From CAZQQN01 sp964549595 (lineage in GTDB: Bacteria > Bacteroidota > Bacteroidia > CAILMK01 > CAYYUA01), in NCBI GenBank assembly GCA_964549595.1, contig CAZJWK010000012.1, positions 1-41,888 on the forward strand: a stretch of 41,888 bases of DNA, in the 5' to 3' direction. Below the pieces are notes generated by a model. That model saw nothing but the letters and a program-made list of their open reading frames with translations. It had not been told where the DNA came from and made no database searches. Below, piece by piece: positions 25,310 through 34,857 of this stretch (its first letter is position 1; every line of letters begins with the position of its first letter). The position numbers and the translations under genes were made by a program.

Positions 25310-26782
25310 CTAACTGGTTTGAGGCTTTGATTTCTCTAACAACGCTTTTAGTCGTTTTTCAATACCTTCGGAAGGCTTTTCCGCATCGGAGTCGATGATT
25401 TTCCCTTCGGGATTAATAAGAATAAACCTTGGGATACTGTAAATTAAGTATTCCTGAGCCAAATCGGATTTAAACCCTTCACTATCAGCAATTAATTGGT
25501 ATCCCTTTAAATTTTTTGATTGTACCATCTTTCTCCATTTTTGCTTTCGCTTGGGTTTATCCAAAGAGATGCTCACAAATTTGACGTTCTGGTCTTTGAA
25601 CTTATCATGTAGCTTTTTCAGGTGGGGGAGTTCTTTTAAACAGGGCCCACACCAAGTAGCCCAGGCATCGATGTAAACGTAATTACCCCTTAAATCCTTT
25701 AACCGGACAGTATCACCGGCTGTATCCGGATAAGCAAAACCCGGTGCCTTCTTGCCGGCTTGAATGGATTGCCAACCGTTTCTCAAAGTATCGATCCTGG
25801 CTTTAGTCCCTGAATCATACGGTAAGGTTTTGTAATAAGCCATTGCAGGCTTAAGCCCTTCCAATCCCTGAAACATCAATTTAGACTTAATGAATTGCCC
25901 CATTAATTGAGCCCGGACTTCTTCATTCGCTGTTTCTTCTTTGATCACTTTCTTGTAAACCACACTTTCAGAAGTATCCTTGAACTTTTTGTTTTCCTTT
26001 TTGAATGATTCCATTTTATTGTCCAAATAAGCTTCAATATTGTTTCGGTAATTGCGCACATTGAAAAGTTTGGGGTTATCAAGGGTCAGATTTTCCCGAA
26101 AACTGTAGTAACCCTCAGGCAAATTCACCGCATTGGTATCATTGAAATGTTGGTAATAATTGGGGTAATTGATCTTCATCCTGTGGAATTTAGCACCTAT
26201 ATTGGCTTCTTCATAGTCCTTAAAAATGGCTGATGGCTCATTGTTTTGTACAAAAGACTGAAAGTGGTCCTTATAGATGTTATGAATAGAATCAACGGTT
26301 TTCAAAAAGGATGATGGCTCCCTGCTATACAGATGCTTTACCCTCTTTTGCTCTGCTAAACCAAGCGAATCCTCAAGCAGTGTTTTACCAGCCAGGTAGT
26401 TGTTGACTTTCTCCCGGGTTCCTGAAAATTTCACGGTTTCATCAAACTTTTGGTAATCTGCGGATAAATATAGGCTGTCCCCAGGTTTAGCAAAACATTT
26501 TACTTCACTTTCATCATGCTTTATATCCAAATAAACCGGTTCTTCTATTGGATGAGCGGCTTGGAATTCATTGTTTTTGTTTAACTTTAAGGTGTTTCTT
26601 TTCCTACTTGGGGATGCCTTGTAGGTAACTTCTTTGCTTTTTGGGTTTTTTATTTCACCGGCTATTATGACCTGGTTCCGGTTTTGGTGGTCCTTTTTTT
26701 CATTTTCACCTTTTTGCTGGCATCCAAATAGCCCTATAGTAAAAATGAATAGGCTAAAAACACTTATAAAATTTGAATACAT
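25310..26782 (-). CDS. TlpA-type thioredoxin-fold lipoprotein (second of a tandem pair)
   Basis: About 490 residues. The ATG at 26782 gives a lipoprotein signal ending GLFGCQQK; an upstream GTG at 26845 would lengthen it. The N-terminal part (VIIAGEIKNPKSKEVTY) and middle region (PEGYYSFREN) match its neighbour and resemble Bacteroidota TlpA-family proteins with an N-terminal beta domain. The C-terminal thioredoxin-like domain has the redox motif W377-CGPC in YIDAWATWCGPCLKELP, the cis-Pro loop SIPRFILINPEGKI and SISLDKPK. It is a periplasm-facing thiol-disulfide oxidoreductase; such proteins commonly reduce cytochrome c apoproteins or protect thiols. The small ORF at 25186-25299 follows directly. 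Confidence 0.88.
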   Translation of the reverse strand: MYSNFISVFSLFIFTIGLFGCQQKGENEKKDHQNRNQVIIAGEIKNPKSKEVTYKASPSRKRNTLKLNKNNEFQAAHPIEEPVYLDIKHDESEVKCFAKPGDSLYLSADYQKFDETVKFSGTREKVNNYLAGKTLLEDSLGLAEQKRVKHLYSREPSSFLKTVDSIHNIYKDHFQSFVQNNEPSAIFKDYEEANIGAKFHRMKINYPNYYQHFNDTNAVNLPEGYYSFRENLTLDNPKLFNVRNYRNNIEAYLDNKMESFKKENKKFKDTSESVVYKKVIKEETANEEVRAQLMGQFIKSKLMFQGLEGLKPAMAYYKTLPYDSGTKARIDTLRNGWQSIQAGKKAPGFAYPDTAGDTVRLKDLRGNYVYIDAWATWCGPCLKELPHLKKLHDKFKDQNVKFVSISLDKPKRKQKWRKMVQSKNLKGYQLIADSEGFKSDLAQEYLIYSIPRFILINPEGKIIDSDAEKPSEGIEKRLKALLEKSKPQTS

Positions 26783-26846
26783 AAAAATACCTTTTAGATG
26801 GTTTCGCAAAATAAAAGTTTTTTGCTTAGAAAAGCCTACTGTCACT

Positions 26847-28355
26847 TTAATTCAATAACTGCTTCAGCCGGTTATCGATATTACCCGAAGGCCTTGGCGC
26901 ATTGGCATCAACGATTTTCCCTTCCGGGTCGATTAAGATAAAACGCGGTATGGAATTAATCATATAATCATTGGCCAGTTTAGCATTGAATGCTTTTCCC
27001 TTGGCAAACAATTGATAACCTTTTAGATTTTTATTGTCAACCATTTGCTTCCACTTCTCCTTATCCTTGGCTTTATCCAAGGAAATACTGACAAACTTGA
27101 TGTTTTTATCCTTAAATTTCTCATGAAGTTCCTTTAATTTGGGTATTTCCCTAATACAGGGCCCACACCAGGTAGCCCAGGCATCGATGTAGACATAACT
27201 ACCCCTTAAGTCTTTCAAGGCCACAGTTTCCCCGCTTGTATCCGGATAGGCAAAGCCCGGCGCCGGTTTTCCTTTTTGGATGGCTTTCCAGGATTCCCGG
27301 ATCTTGTTAATTTGAGCTTTGACCTTTTCCCGATAAGGGAGCTTCTCATAGTAAGCCAAGACATCTTTCATACCTGAATTAACACCCTTTCTTTGGATTT
27401 GCTTTAATAAAACCTCTCCTAATGTATGAGCTTTCAGGGTATCATTGGTAAAATGTTGTTCAACGATATCCTTAAAAACACTTACCCTTGAACTCCTCTT
27501 TTGACCAGGGTTGGCTTGCATTTTTTCCCTGGCTTTAATGTTTAGAAAGGTTTTAGCATAATCCTTGAAAGCAGGTATATTTAAAAATTTAGCATTTTTA
27601 AACTCAATATCCTTACGGTAATCGTAATAACCTTCTGGTAAGTTTGCTTTTTTACCCCGGTTTAAACGTTGGTAAATAAGCGGGTAGCTCCCCTTTAGCC
27701 GGTAAAATAAGAAATCATTGTTCGCTTTTTCGTATTGAAGGAAAGTAGAGGAGGGGCTTTTCTTCCCTGTTAAATTATCCCAAAAAGACGTTTCAAAATA
27801 ATTATCAAGGAAACGCTTAAACGTAGTAGACATGCTATCTATTCCTTTCAAAAATGCTTGGGGGGATTTTTGGTAAAGTTTACGTTGTGCATTCTTGGAC
27901 AATAATTGAAGAGAGTCCCTTAAGCGGGCTTTATCAGCAAGGTAGCCATTCTCTAAACTTCGATTGCCGCTAAAATTCAGCGAGGCGGGAAAATTTGTGG
28001 TATTAAAACTTAAATGGATACTATCACCGGGTTCGGCATAAAAATTAAAATCTTTCTTCTTATGAATGCCTCTTAAAAAGCTTGGTTCAGATAAGGTTAG
28101 CTGGGTTTTAAAACCATTATTACCATCCAGGTTGGCTGACTTAAAATCCTTGGGCAAACTTGCGGCTTTCTTTATTCGAACCCTTTTGGCCTGAGGATTT
28201 TGTACCTCACCAGTAATAATAACCTTATTCCCTCGCTTTTTCTGAATAGCAGATTTTTCCTTGGAAGTGCCCTGACAACCGGCAATAAATAAAAGCATTA
28301 TGCCTAAGCGCATTAGGATATTTCCTTTTCTAAGTGCATTTTTAAGCAAGCCCAT
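26847..28355 (-). CDS. TlpA-type thioredoxin-fold lipoprotein (first of a tandem pair)
   Basis: About 502 residues from the ATG at 28355, which gives a basic N-region (MGLLKNALRKGN) and lipobox LLFIAGC; a GTG at 28421 is unlikely. The layout is that of the downstream paralogue: N-terminal VIITGEVQNPQAKRV, middle PEGYYDYRKDIE, then a thioredoxin-like domain with W396-CGPC in YIDAWATWCGPCIREIP, SISLDKAKDK and SIPRFILIDPEGKI. The thioredoxin halves of the two proteins are strongly alike over about 140 residues and the N-terminal halves less so, indicating an old tandem duplication. A gap of 64 bases separates the two, consistent with one transcript. It is divergent from the beta-helix lipoprotein gene. 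Confidence 0.88.
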   Translation of the reverse strand: MGLLKNALRKGNILMRLGIMLLFIAGCQGTSKEKSAIQKKRGNKVIITGEVQNPQAKRVRIKKAASLPKDFKSANLDGNNGFKTQLTLSEPSFLRGIHKKKDFNFYAEPGDSIHLSFNTTNFPASLNFSGNRSLENGYLADKARLRDSLQLLSKNAQRKLYQKSPQAFLKGIDSMSTTFKRFLDNYFETSFWDNLTGKKSPSSTFLQYEKANNDFLFYRLKGSYPLIYQRLNRGKKANLPEGYYDYRKDIEFKNAKFLNIPAFKDYAKTFLNIKAREKMQANPGQKRSSRVSVFKDIVEQHFTNDTLKAHTLGEVLLKQIQRKGVNSGMKDVLAYYEKLPYREKVKAQINKIRESWKAIQKGKPAPGFAYPDTSGETVALKDLRGSYVYIDAWATWCGPCIREIPKLKELHEKFKDKNIKFVSISLDKAKDKEKWKQMVDNKNLKGYQLFAKGKAFNAKLANDYMINSIPRFILIDPEGKIVDANAPRPSGNIDNRLKQLLN

Positions 28356-28459
28356 AATGAATAGTTTACCGATTTGAGAATTCGCACTTTGACCACCAAA
28401 GCTACATTTTTTCAATAACACATCCTAAAAAACCCCATCCTCTTTCCTGGCAGGCGACA

Positions 28460-28500
28460 AAAAATATTCCTAACAGGTTATTGGCCTGAAAAATATTCCT
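28460..28500. repeat. Two direct copies of AAAAATATTCCT upstream of divergent lipoprotein genes
   Basis: Exact 12-base direct repeats at 28460-28471 and 28489-28500, start to start 29 bases apart, in the 269-base gap between the divergent TlpA-like and beta-helix lipoprotein genes. Spacing near three helical turns would suit two protein dimers on one DNA face. No nearby consensus promoter is clear, so function is a guess. Confidence 0.35.
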
Positions 28501-28624
28501 TCACCGGTTTTACCGGACTTAACATTTCCTTAAAATGCCTTTAATATCAGGGTTAAATGAGGCAGGTTCTTTTGCAGTGAGATTTTAAAAATGCAATAAC
28601 ACTTTAAACCAAAAAGCAAGAACA

Positions 28625-29902
28625 ATGAGAAAATTAAATTTATTCCTTTTAGGACTTATGACAGTAGGACTCATTGCCTGTGACGGCAATAATGATGATG
28701 ATGACAATGACGACAATGACGACAACGGAAACAACCAAACCAGTAACACGAAAAAGGTATCCAGTAACATTACCAGCGACAAAACCTGGTCAAGTGATAA
28801 AACCTACATTTTAGCAGACCGTGTTTCGGTTACCGATGGTGCAACATTGACCATTGAACCGGGAACCATTATCAAGGGACAGGCCGGTACCGGTGCTAAT
28901 GCCACAGCCCTTGTCATTGCTAAAGACGGTAAAATCAATGCCAATGGTAAAGCCGACAAACCCATTATCTTTACCACTGTAGCAGATGAGATTGAACAAG
29001 GTCAAGTAAAAAGCCCGAACATGAGCCCTGGTCAAAACGGATTTTGGGGAGGTGTTGTGGTACTTGGTGATGCCCCGATTTCTGCCCGGTCTGAAACCAT
29101 CCAATTCGAAGGCATTCCGGCAAGTGACAAGACAGGGCAATACGGTGGTTCAAACCCCGGTCACAATGCAGGAACCATTAAATACATTTCCATACGCCAT
29201 GGAGGTGCCAACATTGGAGAAGGGAACGAAATCAATGGCCTTACCCTGGGAGGTGTAGGAAATCAAACCACTGTTGAGAACATTGAAATTGTGGCCAACC
29301 AAGATGATGGATTAGAATGCTTCGGGGGCACGGTCGATGTAAAAAATGTCCTGGTATGGAAACAAGCCGATGATGCTTACGACATGGACCAGGCTTATAA
29401 AGGAACGGTTGATAACTTCATCGCCATTAAGGGTCCTGAGTCAGATCATGGTCTCGAATTGGATGGTCCTGAAGGCTCTTCTAAAGGTATTTATACCCTG
29501 CAAAACGCCTCTATCAAAGGTTACAACGATGGCGGCAAAGGTGGTGGCGAATACGCCGATTTTAGGGATGATGCCGCTGCTGTTCTTAAAAATATCTATT
29601 TTTTCAATCACTCCCAATCTGCTGACTTAGAATTTGATACGGATGCCATCGCAGACAATTACCTCAATGGCAGTGGTAATGAGCGGATAGAATTTAATAA
29701 CCTCAAATTTAACGTAAGCCATTTAAGTGATGGCAATACCACCATTGACGAAATTTTTGTGGATAAAGGAGACGATAATAACGATTGCTTTAGCCAGAAG
29801 AAGCCTGATGCTAAGGTTGTTTCCAGTGATCAACACGGCGCTAATGCAGGTGCTTTGAATTGGACCTGGGCTTCCAAGGCAGGTGAATTGAGTGACTTCT
29901 AA
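28625..29902 (+). CDS. Surface lipoprotein with parallel beta-helix, unknown function
   Basis: The 425-residue product has a lipoprotein signal (LLGLMTVGLIACDG, lipid Cys at about 19) followed by an unusually acidic linker (NNDDDDNDDNDDNGNN), which fits the acidic export signals of surface-exposed Bacteroidota lipoproteins. The rest is a right-handed beta-helix pattern: TLTIEPGTIIKGQAG, ALVIAKDGKINANGKADKPI, GFWGGVVVLGDAPI, IKYISIRHGGANIG, VENIEIVANQDDGLE, VDNFIAIKG and DHGLELDGPEGSSKG. Proteins of this shape commonly accompany TonB-dependent receptors in the phylum. It is followed by a terminator, so it and the receptor gene are separate or partly separate units. A role in binding substrate for the receptor is an inference. 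Confidence 0.85.
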   Translation: MRKLNLFLLGLMTVGLIACDGNNDDDDNDDNDDNGNNQTSNTKKVSSNITSDKTWSSDKTYILADRVSVTDGATLTIEPGTIIKGQAGTGANATALVIAKDGKINANGKADKPIIFTTVADEIEQGQVKSPNMSPGQNGFWGGVVVLGDAPISARSETIQFEGIPASDKTGQYGGSNPGHNAGTIKYISIRHGGANIGEGNEINGLTLGGVGNQTTVENIEIVANQDDGLECFGGTVDVKNVLVWKQADDAYDMDQAYKGTVDNFIAIKGPESDHGLELDGPEGSSKGIYTLQNASIKGYNDGGKGGGEYADFRDDAAAVLKNIYFFNHSQSADLEFDTDAIADNYLNGSGNERIEFNNLKFNVSHLSDGNTTIDEIFVDKGDDNNDCFSQKKPDAKVVSSDQHGANAGALNWTWASKAGELSDF

Positions 29903-29931
29903 ACCAAGTTCGGTTCTTCATTAAGTAATAA

Positions 29932-29970
29932 AAGGCCCGTAAGGAAATTCCCTTACGGGTTTCCTTATTT
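29932..29970 (+). terminator. Rho-independent terminator or attenuator between lipoprotein and receptor genes
   Basis: CCCGTAAGG (29936-29944) pairs perfectly with CCTTACGGG (29951-29959) around a 6-base loop, followed by a T-rich tract. It lies 34 bases after the lipoprotein stop and 49 before the receptor start. Partial read-through would make the lipoprotein more abundant than the receptor. Confidence 0.85.
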
Positions 29971-30018
29971 TATAAATGTAAAATTCAACGTAAAACAATA
30001 TTTAACAAATCTTCGGTC

Positions 30019-32898
30019 ATGAAAACTTTAAACATCTGGATTTTCCTTTTACCATTACTCCTTTCATTTACTCATGGGAATGCCCAAACCGGAAAAATTA
30101 GAGGGACAGTAGTGAAAAATACCAATGGCAAACCCGTAATTGGTGCAAATGTTCACGTGAGTGGGACCACCAAAGGTGACGCAACGGATCTGGATGGGCG
30201 TTTTGAAATAGCCATTAAGCCCGGTGTTTACGACCTTCGGCTTACTTATATCTCATTGAGGACTAAAAAAATCCGTGATGTCAAGGTGAAAAAGGGAAAA
30301 GTCAACTTCCTGGGAAAACTTTACATGGCCAAAGATTCAGGTACTTTAAGCGAAGTAGAGGTGACCGCTGAACGGGTTAAAAACAATGAAAAGGCCATGC
30401 TGAGCCTTAAAAAACAATCCACCAAGATGATTGACGCCATTTCAGCCGAAAAATTCAAAGAAACCGGTGATGGTGATGCAGCCGAAGCCATGAAACGTGT
30501 GACTGGTGTTTCTGTCCAGGACGATAAATACGTTTTCGTAAGGGGTTTAGGGGGTCGTTACACAAAGACTACGCTAAACGGCGTAAGCATTCCGGGGTTA
30601 GACCCCAATAAGAACTCCCTTCAAATGGATATTTTCCCGACCAATATCCTCTCTAACATGGTAGTTTCCAAAAATTTTACAGCCGATTTACCGGCAGATT
30701 TTACCGGTGGATTGGTTAACATTGAAACCAATGAATTTCCGGGTAAAAAGACCTTTAATGTGTCAGTTGGATTGGGCTATAATCCCGCAATGCACTTTAA
30801 TTCAGACCATTTGACTTATGAAGGGGGCAAACTGGACTTCCTGGGTTTCGATGATGGAACCAGGGAAATTCCAACCAGCAGAAGTAAAAATATTCCGACT
30901 TATGTAGATGCAGTAAGGGATAAAGGAACAGGTAAATACCAATCCATCCTGAGGGATTTTAACCCTAATATGTCAGTTGAACGTAAATCCAGTATGATGG
31001 ACGGGAGTTTTGGTTTTTCACTGGGAAACCAGACCGAAAAAGGAGATGTAAAAATTGGGTATAACCTTGCTCTCACCTACGAAAATTCAACACGCTACTA
31101 CGACTCTGTTCAGTACAATTTTTATGGAAAACCTGAGGATCCCACTGAATATGGACTGGAAGCCCGTGAACTGCAAAATGGGGGATATGGAAAAAATAAT
31201 GTACTGATAGGGGCTTTGGGGGGTTTAGGCCTAAAAACAGAAAATGCTAAATATAAATTAAACATCTTAAGGCTTCAGAACGGAGAGAAAAAGGCAGGAC
31301 TTTATGATTACACCGGAGCGGACCAAGGAGCCAATTTTAAGGCCAAACAACATAATCTGGAATATACCCAGCGTTCCCTTACCAATATCTTATTAAGTGG
31401 TGAGCATTCTAATGCTGATGGTTCCTGGAAGTTAAACTGGAAAGCTTCCCCTACCTTTTCCAGCATTAAATCACCGGATATACGGTATTCCAGAATAAGA
31501 ACCGATGGAAGTGGTTTTAGCGTTGGCAGTGAATCTGGTATTCCCAAGCGGATTTGGCGTTTTTTAGAAGAAGTAAACTATCAGGGACAGGTAAATCTCA
31601 TTCATCAATACCAGTTTAATGACCGGGAAGCTGAACTTAACTTCGGAGGAAGTTACACCTATAAACAGAGAGATTATGAAATACAGGCTTTTGATATTGT
31701 TCCTCAGAAGGATGTGCAAATCACCCGGAATGACCCTCGCCAAATTATGAAAGAAGAAAACCTCTGGACTCCTGAAAACAAATTTGGGACGGTATACAAA
31801 CCTAATTTCATTCCAAACAACTCAAACAAATACAAATCCAATGTAAATAAGCCCTCTGTTTACGTATCCAATGAAATGATGCCACTTAAAAGATTAAGTA
31901 CCACGTTAGGTTTAAGGGTTGAAAAATATACGCAGCGCTATACCGGCATCGACCCTGTTACCAACAAGCAATTAAACAATAAAAAATTCCTGGACCACCT
32001 GGATTTATTCCCTTCCGTTAATTTAACCTACGAGTTAACCCCTGATCAAAATCTCAGAGCCTCTTATTCCAGGACAATTGCTCGTCCTTCTTTTAAAGAG
32101 GCTTCAAAGGCCACCATTTTTGATCCCATTACCGGAAAAACTTTTATTGGCGGATTTGTTAAAGATCAAACCCCGAGTGGCGAAGTCATATGGGACGGAG
32201 AACTGACCGCAACGCGGATTAACAACTTTGACCTACGTTGGGAATGGTTTCAAAAAGGGGAACAAATGATTTCTCTCACGGGCTTTTACAAATCCTTTGA
32301 TAATCCCATTGAAATGGTTCAATTCCTGAAAGCGAAAAATAATATCCAACCCCGAAACGTGGGTGACGGTCAAATTATAGGATTGGAATTTGAAATCAGG
32401 CAAAACTTAGGCAGAATTTCCAATGCCTTAAGCAACTTTTCCTTTAACGGAAATTTTACCCTCAACAATTCTCAAATCAAAATTGGCCCCAACGAAATGT
32501 CATCCCGTATAGAAAACGCCAGAAAAGGGAAAGAGGTCGATGAAACGCGTGCTATGGCTGGTCAGGCGCCTTACATTATTAATGCCGGTATTGGCTATAA
32601 AGGAGATAAAAATGGAATTCAGGGTGGACTGTATTACAATGTTAAAGGCAAAACCCTCCATGTGGTAGGGGTGGGTTACCGACCCGATGTGTACACCGAA
32701 CCTTTTCACAATCTTAAATTTAACATCGGGAAAACATTCGGAAAGAATGATCAATTGGAACTAAATGTGAAAGTTAGCAACCTCTTAAATGACGACCAGG
32801 CTAAGCTTTTTCAGGCCTATGAAGCAAAAGATCAATATTATAGCCGTAAATTTCCGCACCGGTCATTTAGTTTAAGTGTCGGTTATAATTTTTATTGA
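30019..32898 (+). CDS. TonB-dependent receptor with CarboxypepD_reg-like N-terminal domain
   Basis: A 959-residue outer-membrane transporter. Signal peptide ends at about 23 (HGNAQ). Residues about 26-105 form a CarboxypepD_reg-like domain (GKIRGTVVKNTNGKPVIGAN, ATDLDGRFEI). The plug domain follows (about 130-245; FKETGDGDAAEAMKRVTGVS, VFVRGLGGRYTKTTLNG). The rest is a 22-strand-type barrel ending SLSVGYNFY, with the aromatic C-terminus needed for outer-membrane insertion. No STN domain is seen, so no anti-sigma partnership is expected. It is preceded by the beta-helix lipoprotein and followed by the PhoB/PhoR-like pair. The substrate is not shown by sequence; phosphate or phosphorylated organics is an inference from the neighbours. 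Confidence 0.93.
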   Translation: MKTLNIWIFLLPLLLSFTHGNAQTGKIRGTVVKNTNGKPVIGANVHVSGTTKGDATDLDGRFEIAIKPGVYDLRLTYISLRTKKIRDVKVKKGKVNFLGKLYMAKDSGTLSEVEVTAERVKNNEKAMLSLKKQSTKMIDAISAEKFKETGDGDAAEAMKRVTGVSVQDDKYVFVRGLGGRYTKTTLNGVSIPGLDPNKNSLQMDIFPTNILSNMVVSKNFTADLPADFTGGLVNIETNEFPGKKTFNVSVGLGYNPAMHFNSDHLTYEGGKLDFLGFDDGTREIPTSRSKNIPTYVDAVRDKGTGKYQSILRDFNPNMSVERKSSMMDGSFGFSLGNQTEKGDVKIGYNLALTYENSTRYYDSVQYNFYGKPEDPTEYGLEARELQNGGYGKNNVLIGALGGLGLKTENAKYKLNILRLQNGEKKAGLYDYTGADQGANFKAKQHNLEYTQRSLTNILLSGEHSNADGSWKLNWKASPTFSSIKSPDIRYSRIRTDGSGFSVGSESGIPKRIWRFLEEVNYQGQVNLIHQYQFNDREAELNFGGSYTYKQRDYEIQAFDIVPQKDVQITRNDPRQIMKEENLWTPENKFGTVYKPNFIPNNSNKYKSNVNKPSVYVSNEMMPLKRLSTTLGLRVEKYTQRYTGIDPVTNKQLNNKKFLDHLDLFPSVNLTYELTPDQNLRASYSRTIARPSFKEASKATIFDPITGKTFIGGFVKDQTPSGEVIWDGELTATRINNFDLRWEWFQKGEQMISLTGFYKSFDNPIEMVQFLKAKNNIQPRNVGDGQIIGLEFEIRQNLGRISNALSNFSFNGNFTLNNSQIKIGPNEMSSRIENARKGKEVDETRAMAGQAPYIINAGIGYKGDKNGIQGGLYYNVKGKTLHVVGVGYRPDVYTEPFHNLKFNIGKTFGKNDQLELNVKVSNLLNDDQAKLFQAYEAKDQYYSRKFPHRSFSLSVGYNFY

Positions 32899-33043
32899 TT
32901 AAGGGTTGATCAAAATAATCCGCTTAGGTGAAACCCTGTTATTAAAGGGTTCTTAAAACAAATTGAATGGTATAAAACTCCTTAAATGTTAAATTATGAT
33001 AAATTCCCCTGTAAAAGAAAAGGTAAATCAAAGTTTGGGAACC

Positions 33044-33724
33044 ATGGACAATAACGCTGTTAAAATATTGGTGGTTGATGATGAACCTGATATCGTGGAA
33101 ATTCTCCAATACAACCTTGAGAAAGAAGGCTACACGGTTATAACTGCTTACAACGGGAAAGAAGCCATCAAAGAAGCCAGGGAACAAAGCCCCCATTTAA
33201 TCATCCTTGACATTATGATGCCTGACATGGATGGTATTGAAACCTGCCAGGAAATTCGTAACATCCCTGATTTAAAACAAACCCTTATTGCTTTTTTAAC
33301 AGCAAGAAATGAGGACTATTCCCAAATTGCGGGATTTGATGTCGGTGCTGATGATTACATCAAGAAGCCCATCAAGCCCAAAGTATTGACGAGCCGGGTA
33401 AAAGGCTTGCTTAGAAGGATCCTCTTCGAAGAAGAAAGCCAGGAAGTGCAAGCCGGTGATATCTTAATCAATAAGGATGAATACTTGGTTTACAAAGCCG
33501 GTGAAGAAATCACCCTACCGAGAAAAGAATTTGAAATCCTGTTATTACTGGCTAATAAACCGGGGCGGGTCTATAGTCGCGATGAAATCCTGGAAAATGT
33601 CTGGGATGATAATATCATTGTGGGTGACCGCACCATCGATGTACACGTAAGGAAATTAAGGGAAAAAATCGGGGACAATTACATCAAAACGGTTAAGGGC
33701 GTAGGTTATAAGCTTGAAAAATAA
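33044..33724 (+). CDS. OmpR/PhoB-family response regulator
   Basis: A 226-residue regulator starting MDNNAVKILVVDDEPD. The acidic pocket is D12-D13, the phosphorylation site is D56 in IILDIMMPDMDG, and the switch lysine is in DYIKKPIKP. The C-terminal winged helix has LPRKEFEILLLLANKPGRVYSRDEILENVW, DRTIDVHVRKLREKIGDNYI and KGVGYKLEK. The ATG at 33044 matches the usual family start; an in-frame ATG at 32996 would add 16 residues. It is 60 bases from the sensor kinase gene, its likely partner. Similarity to PhoB makes phosphate response likely, but OmpR-family members have many roles. The upstream receptor gene ends 145 bases before it. Confidence 0.9.
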   Translation: MDNNAVKILVVDDEPDIVEILQYNLEKEGYTVITAYNGKEAIKEAREQSPHLIILDIMMPDMDGIETCQEIRNIPDLKQTLIAFLTARNEDYSQIAGFDVGADDYIKKPIKPKVLTSRVKGLLRRILFEEESQEVQAGDILINKDEYLVYKAGEEITLPRKEFEILLLLANKPGRVYSRDEILENVWDDNIIVGDRTIDVHVRKLREKIGDNYIKTVKGVGYKLEK

Positions 33725-33784
33725 GAAAACCGGGAATCATTTATTATCCTTAATTTTGAATTCGGATAACAGGTTCCTCCGTAG

Positions 33785-34828
33785 ATGAGAAACAATAACC
33801 CCCGAACATTACTTATTGGTTTATCCCTTCTTACAGGATTTCTTACCGTAGTAGTTTTTTCATGGTTTTTTTGGCTTACCAATTCCGGTTTGATCATTGG
33901 ATATTCTTTGTTGGCCGGTTTAATCCTGGGTTTGATAACCTACCTTTTAAGTTATTTATTTTTCGGGAGTTATTTGAAAAGCCAAATGAAAACGGTATTT
34001 AAGAACCTCAATCGGGCCAGGGGGTTGTCCAAATCAGAACCAGAGAGCCTGTTAAACCACAATGTATTTTACCGCCTAAACCATGAGCTTATGAAATGGT
34101 CGGAGGAAACCAAGGAGCAAATCGAGGAGCTTAGAAAAGCCGAAAATTACCGGAGAGAATTTGTAGGCAATGTCTCCCACGAGTTGAAAACCCCTATCTT
34201 TAATATTCAGGGCTATGTGCATACGTTATTGGAAGGAGGAATTGATGATGCCGCTATAAATAAGAAATACCTTGAGAAGGCCGTTAAAAACATCGAAAGG
34301 TTATCCGCCATAGTAGAGGACCTGGAAGCCATTTCCCAACTGGAAACCGGAGAGTTGAAGCTTTCCTTTGAGCGTTTCGACCTTAAACGCCTATCCAATG
34401 ATGTCATCGAGTCGCTTGAAATTACCGCCAACGAAAGGCATATTTCCCTTAACCTGGAACCTAAGCATCAAGGCTCGGTATTGGCTAAAGGGGATATAGG
34501 CCGCATCCGTCAGGTTTTAACCAACCTGTTAAGCAATTCCATTAAATATGGGAAAGAAGGTGGGCAAACAACCATACAAATAACTGAAGGAGAAGAAGAT
34601 ATACTTGTTACCATAAGCGATAATGGCATAGGCATTGATCCAAAACATTTGCCTCGCTTATTTGAGCGTTTTTACCGGGTAGACAAAAGCCGCTCGAGGG
34701 AACAAGGCGGGACCGGCCTGGGCTTATCAATTGTCAAGCACATCCTGGAAGCCCACGGAAAAAAGATTGACGTGCAAAGTGAACCGGGCGTTGGCACCAC
34801 CTTCAGTTTTAAGCTGGATAAACCCTGA
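33785..34828 (+). CDS. PhoR-like sensor histidine kinase
   Basis: The 347-residue kinase has two N-terminal membrane segments (about 8-30 and 36-62) with almost no periplasmic loop, then a short linker, the dimerisation box with H132 in REFVGNVSHELKTP, and the ATP-binding domain: N box QVLTNLLSNSIKYG, G1 DNGIGI, F box LFERFYRVDKSRS and G2 GGTGLGLSIVKHI. This membrane plan without a sensor domain is that of PhoR, which senses phosphate through the Pst/PhoU system. It shares an operon with the PhoB-like gene; TAATTTTG at 33751-33758 could also be a separate -7 element for it. Signal identity is inferred. Confidence 0.92.
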   Translation: MRNNNPRTLLIGLSLLTGFLTVVVFSWFFWLTNSGLIIGYSLLAGLILGLITYLLSYLFFGSYLKSQMKTVFKNLNRARGLSKSEPESLLNHNVFYRLNHELMKWSEETKEQIEELRKAENYRREFVGNVSHELKTPIFNIQGYVHTLLEGGIDDAAINKKYLEKAVKNIERLSAIVEDLEAISQLETGELKLSFERFDLKRLSNDVIESLEITANERHISLNLEPKHQGSVLAKGDIGRIRQVLTNLLSNSIKYGKEGGQTTIQITEGEEDILVTISDNGIGIDPKHLPRLFERFYRVDKSRSREQGGTGLGLSIVKHILEAHGKKIDVQSEPGVGTTFSFKLDKP

Positions 34829-34857
34829 GCTTCATTAGGCACCAATACCTTTCTTTG

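Noticed and set aside
32932..32951. AACCCT/AGGGTT hairpin after the TonB receptor as a terminator
   Set aside because: The stem is only 6 bases and no run of T follows, so it is not a convincing terminator.
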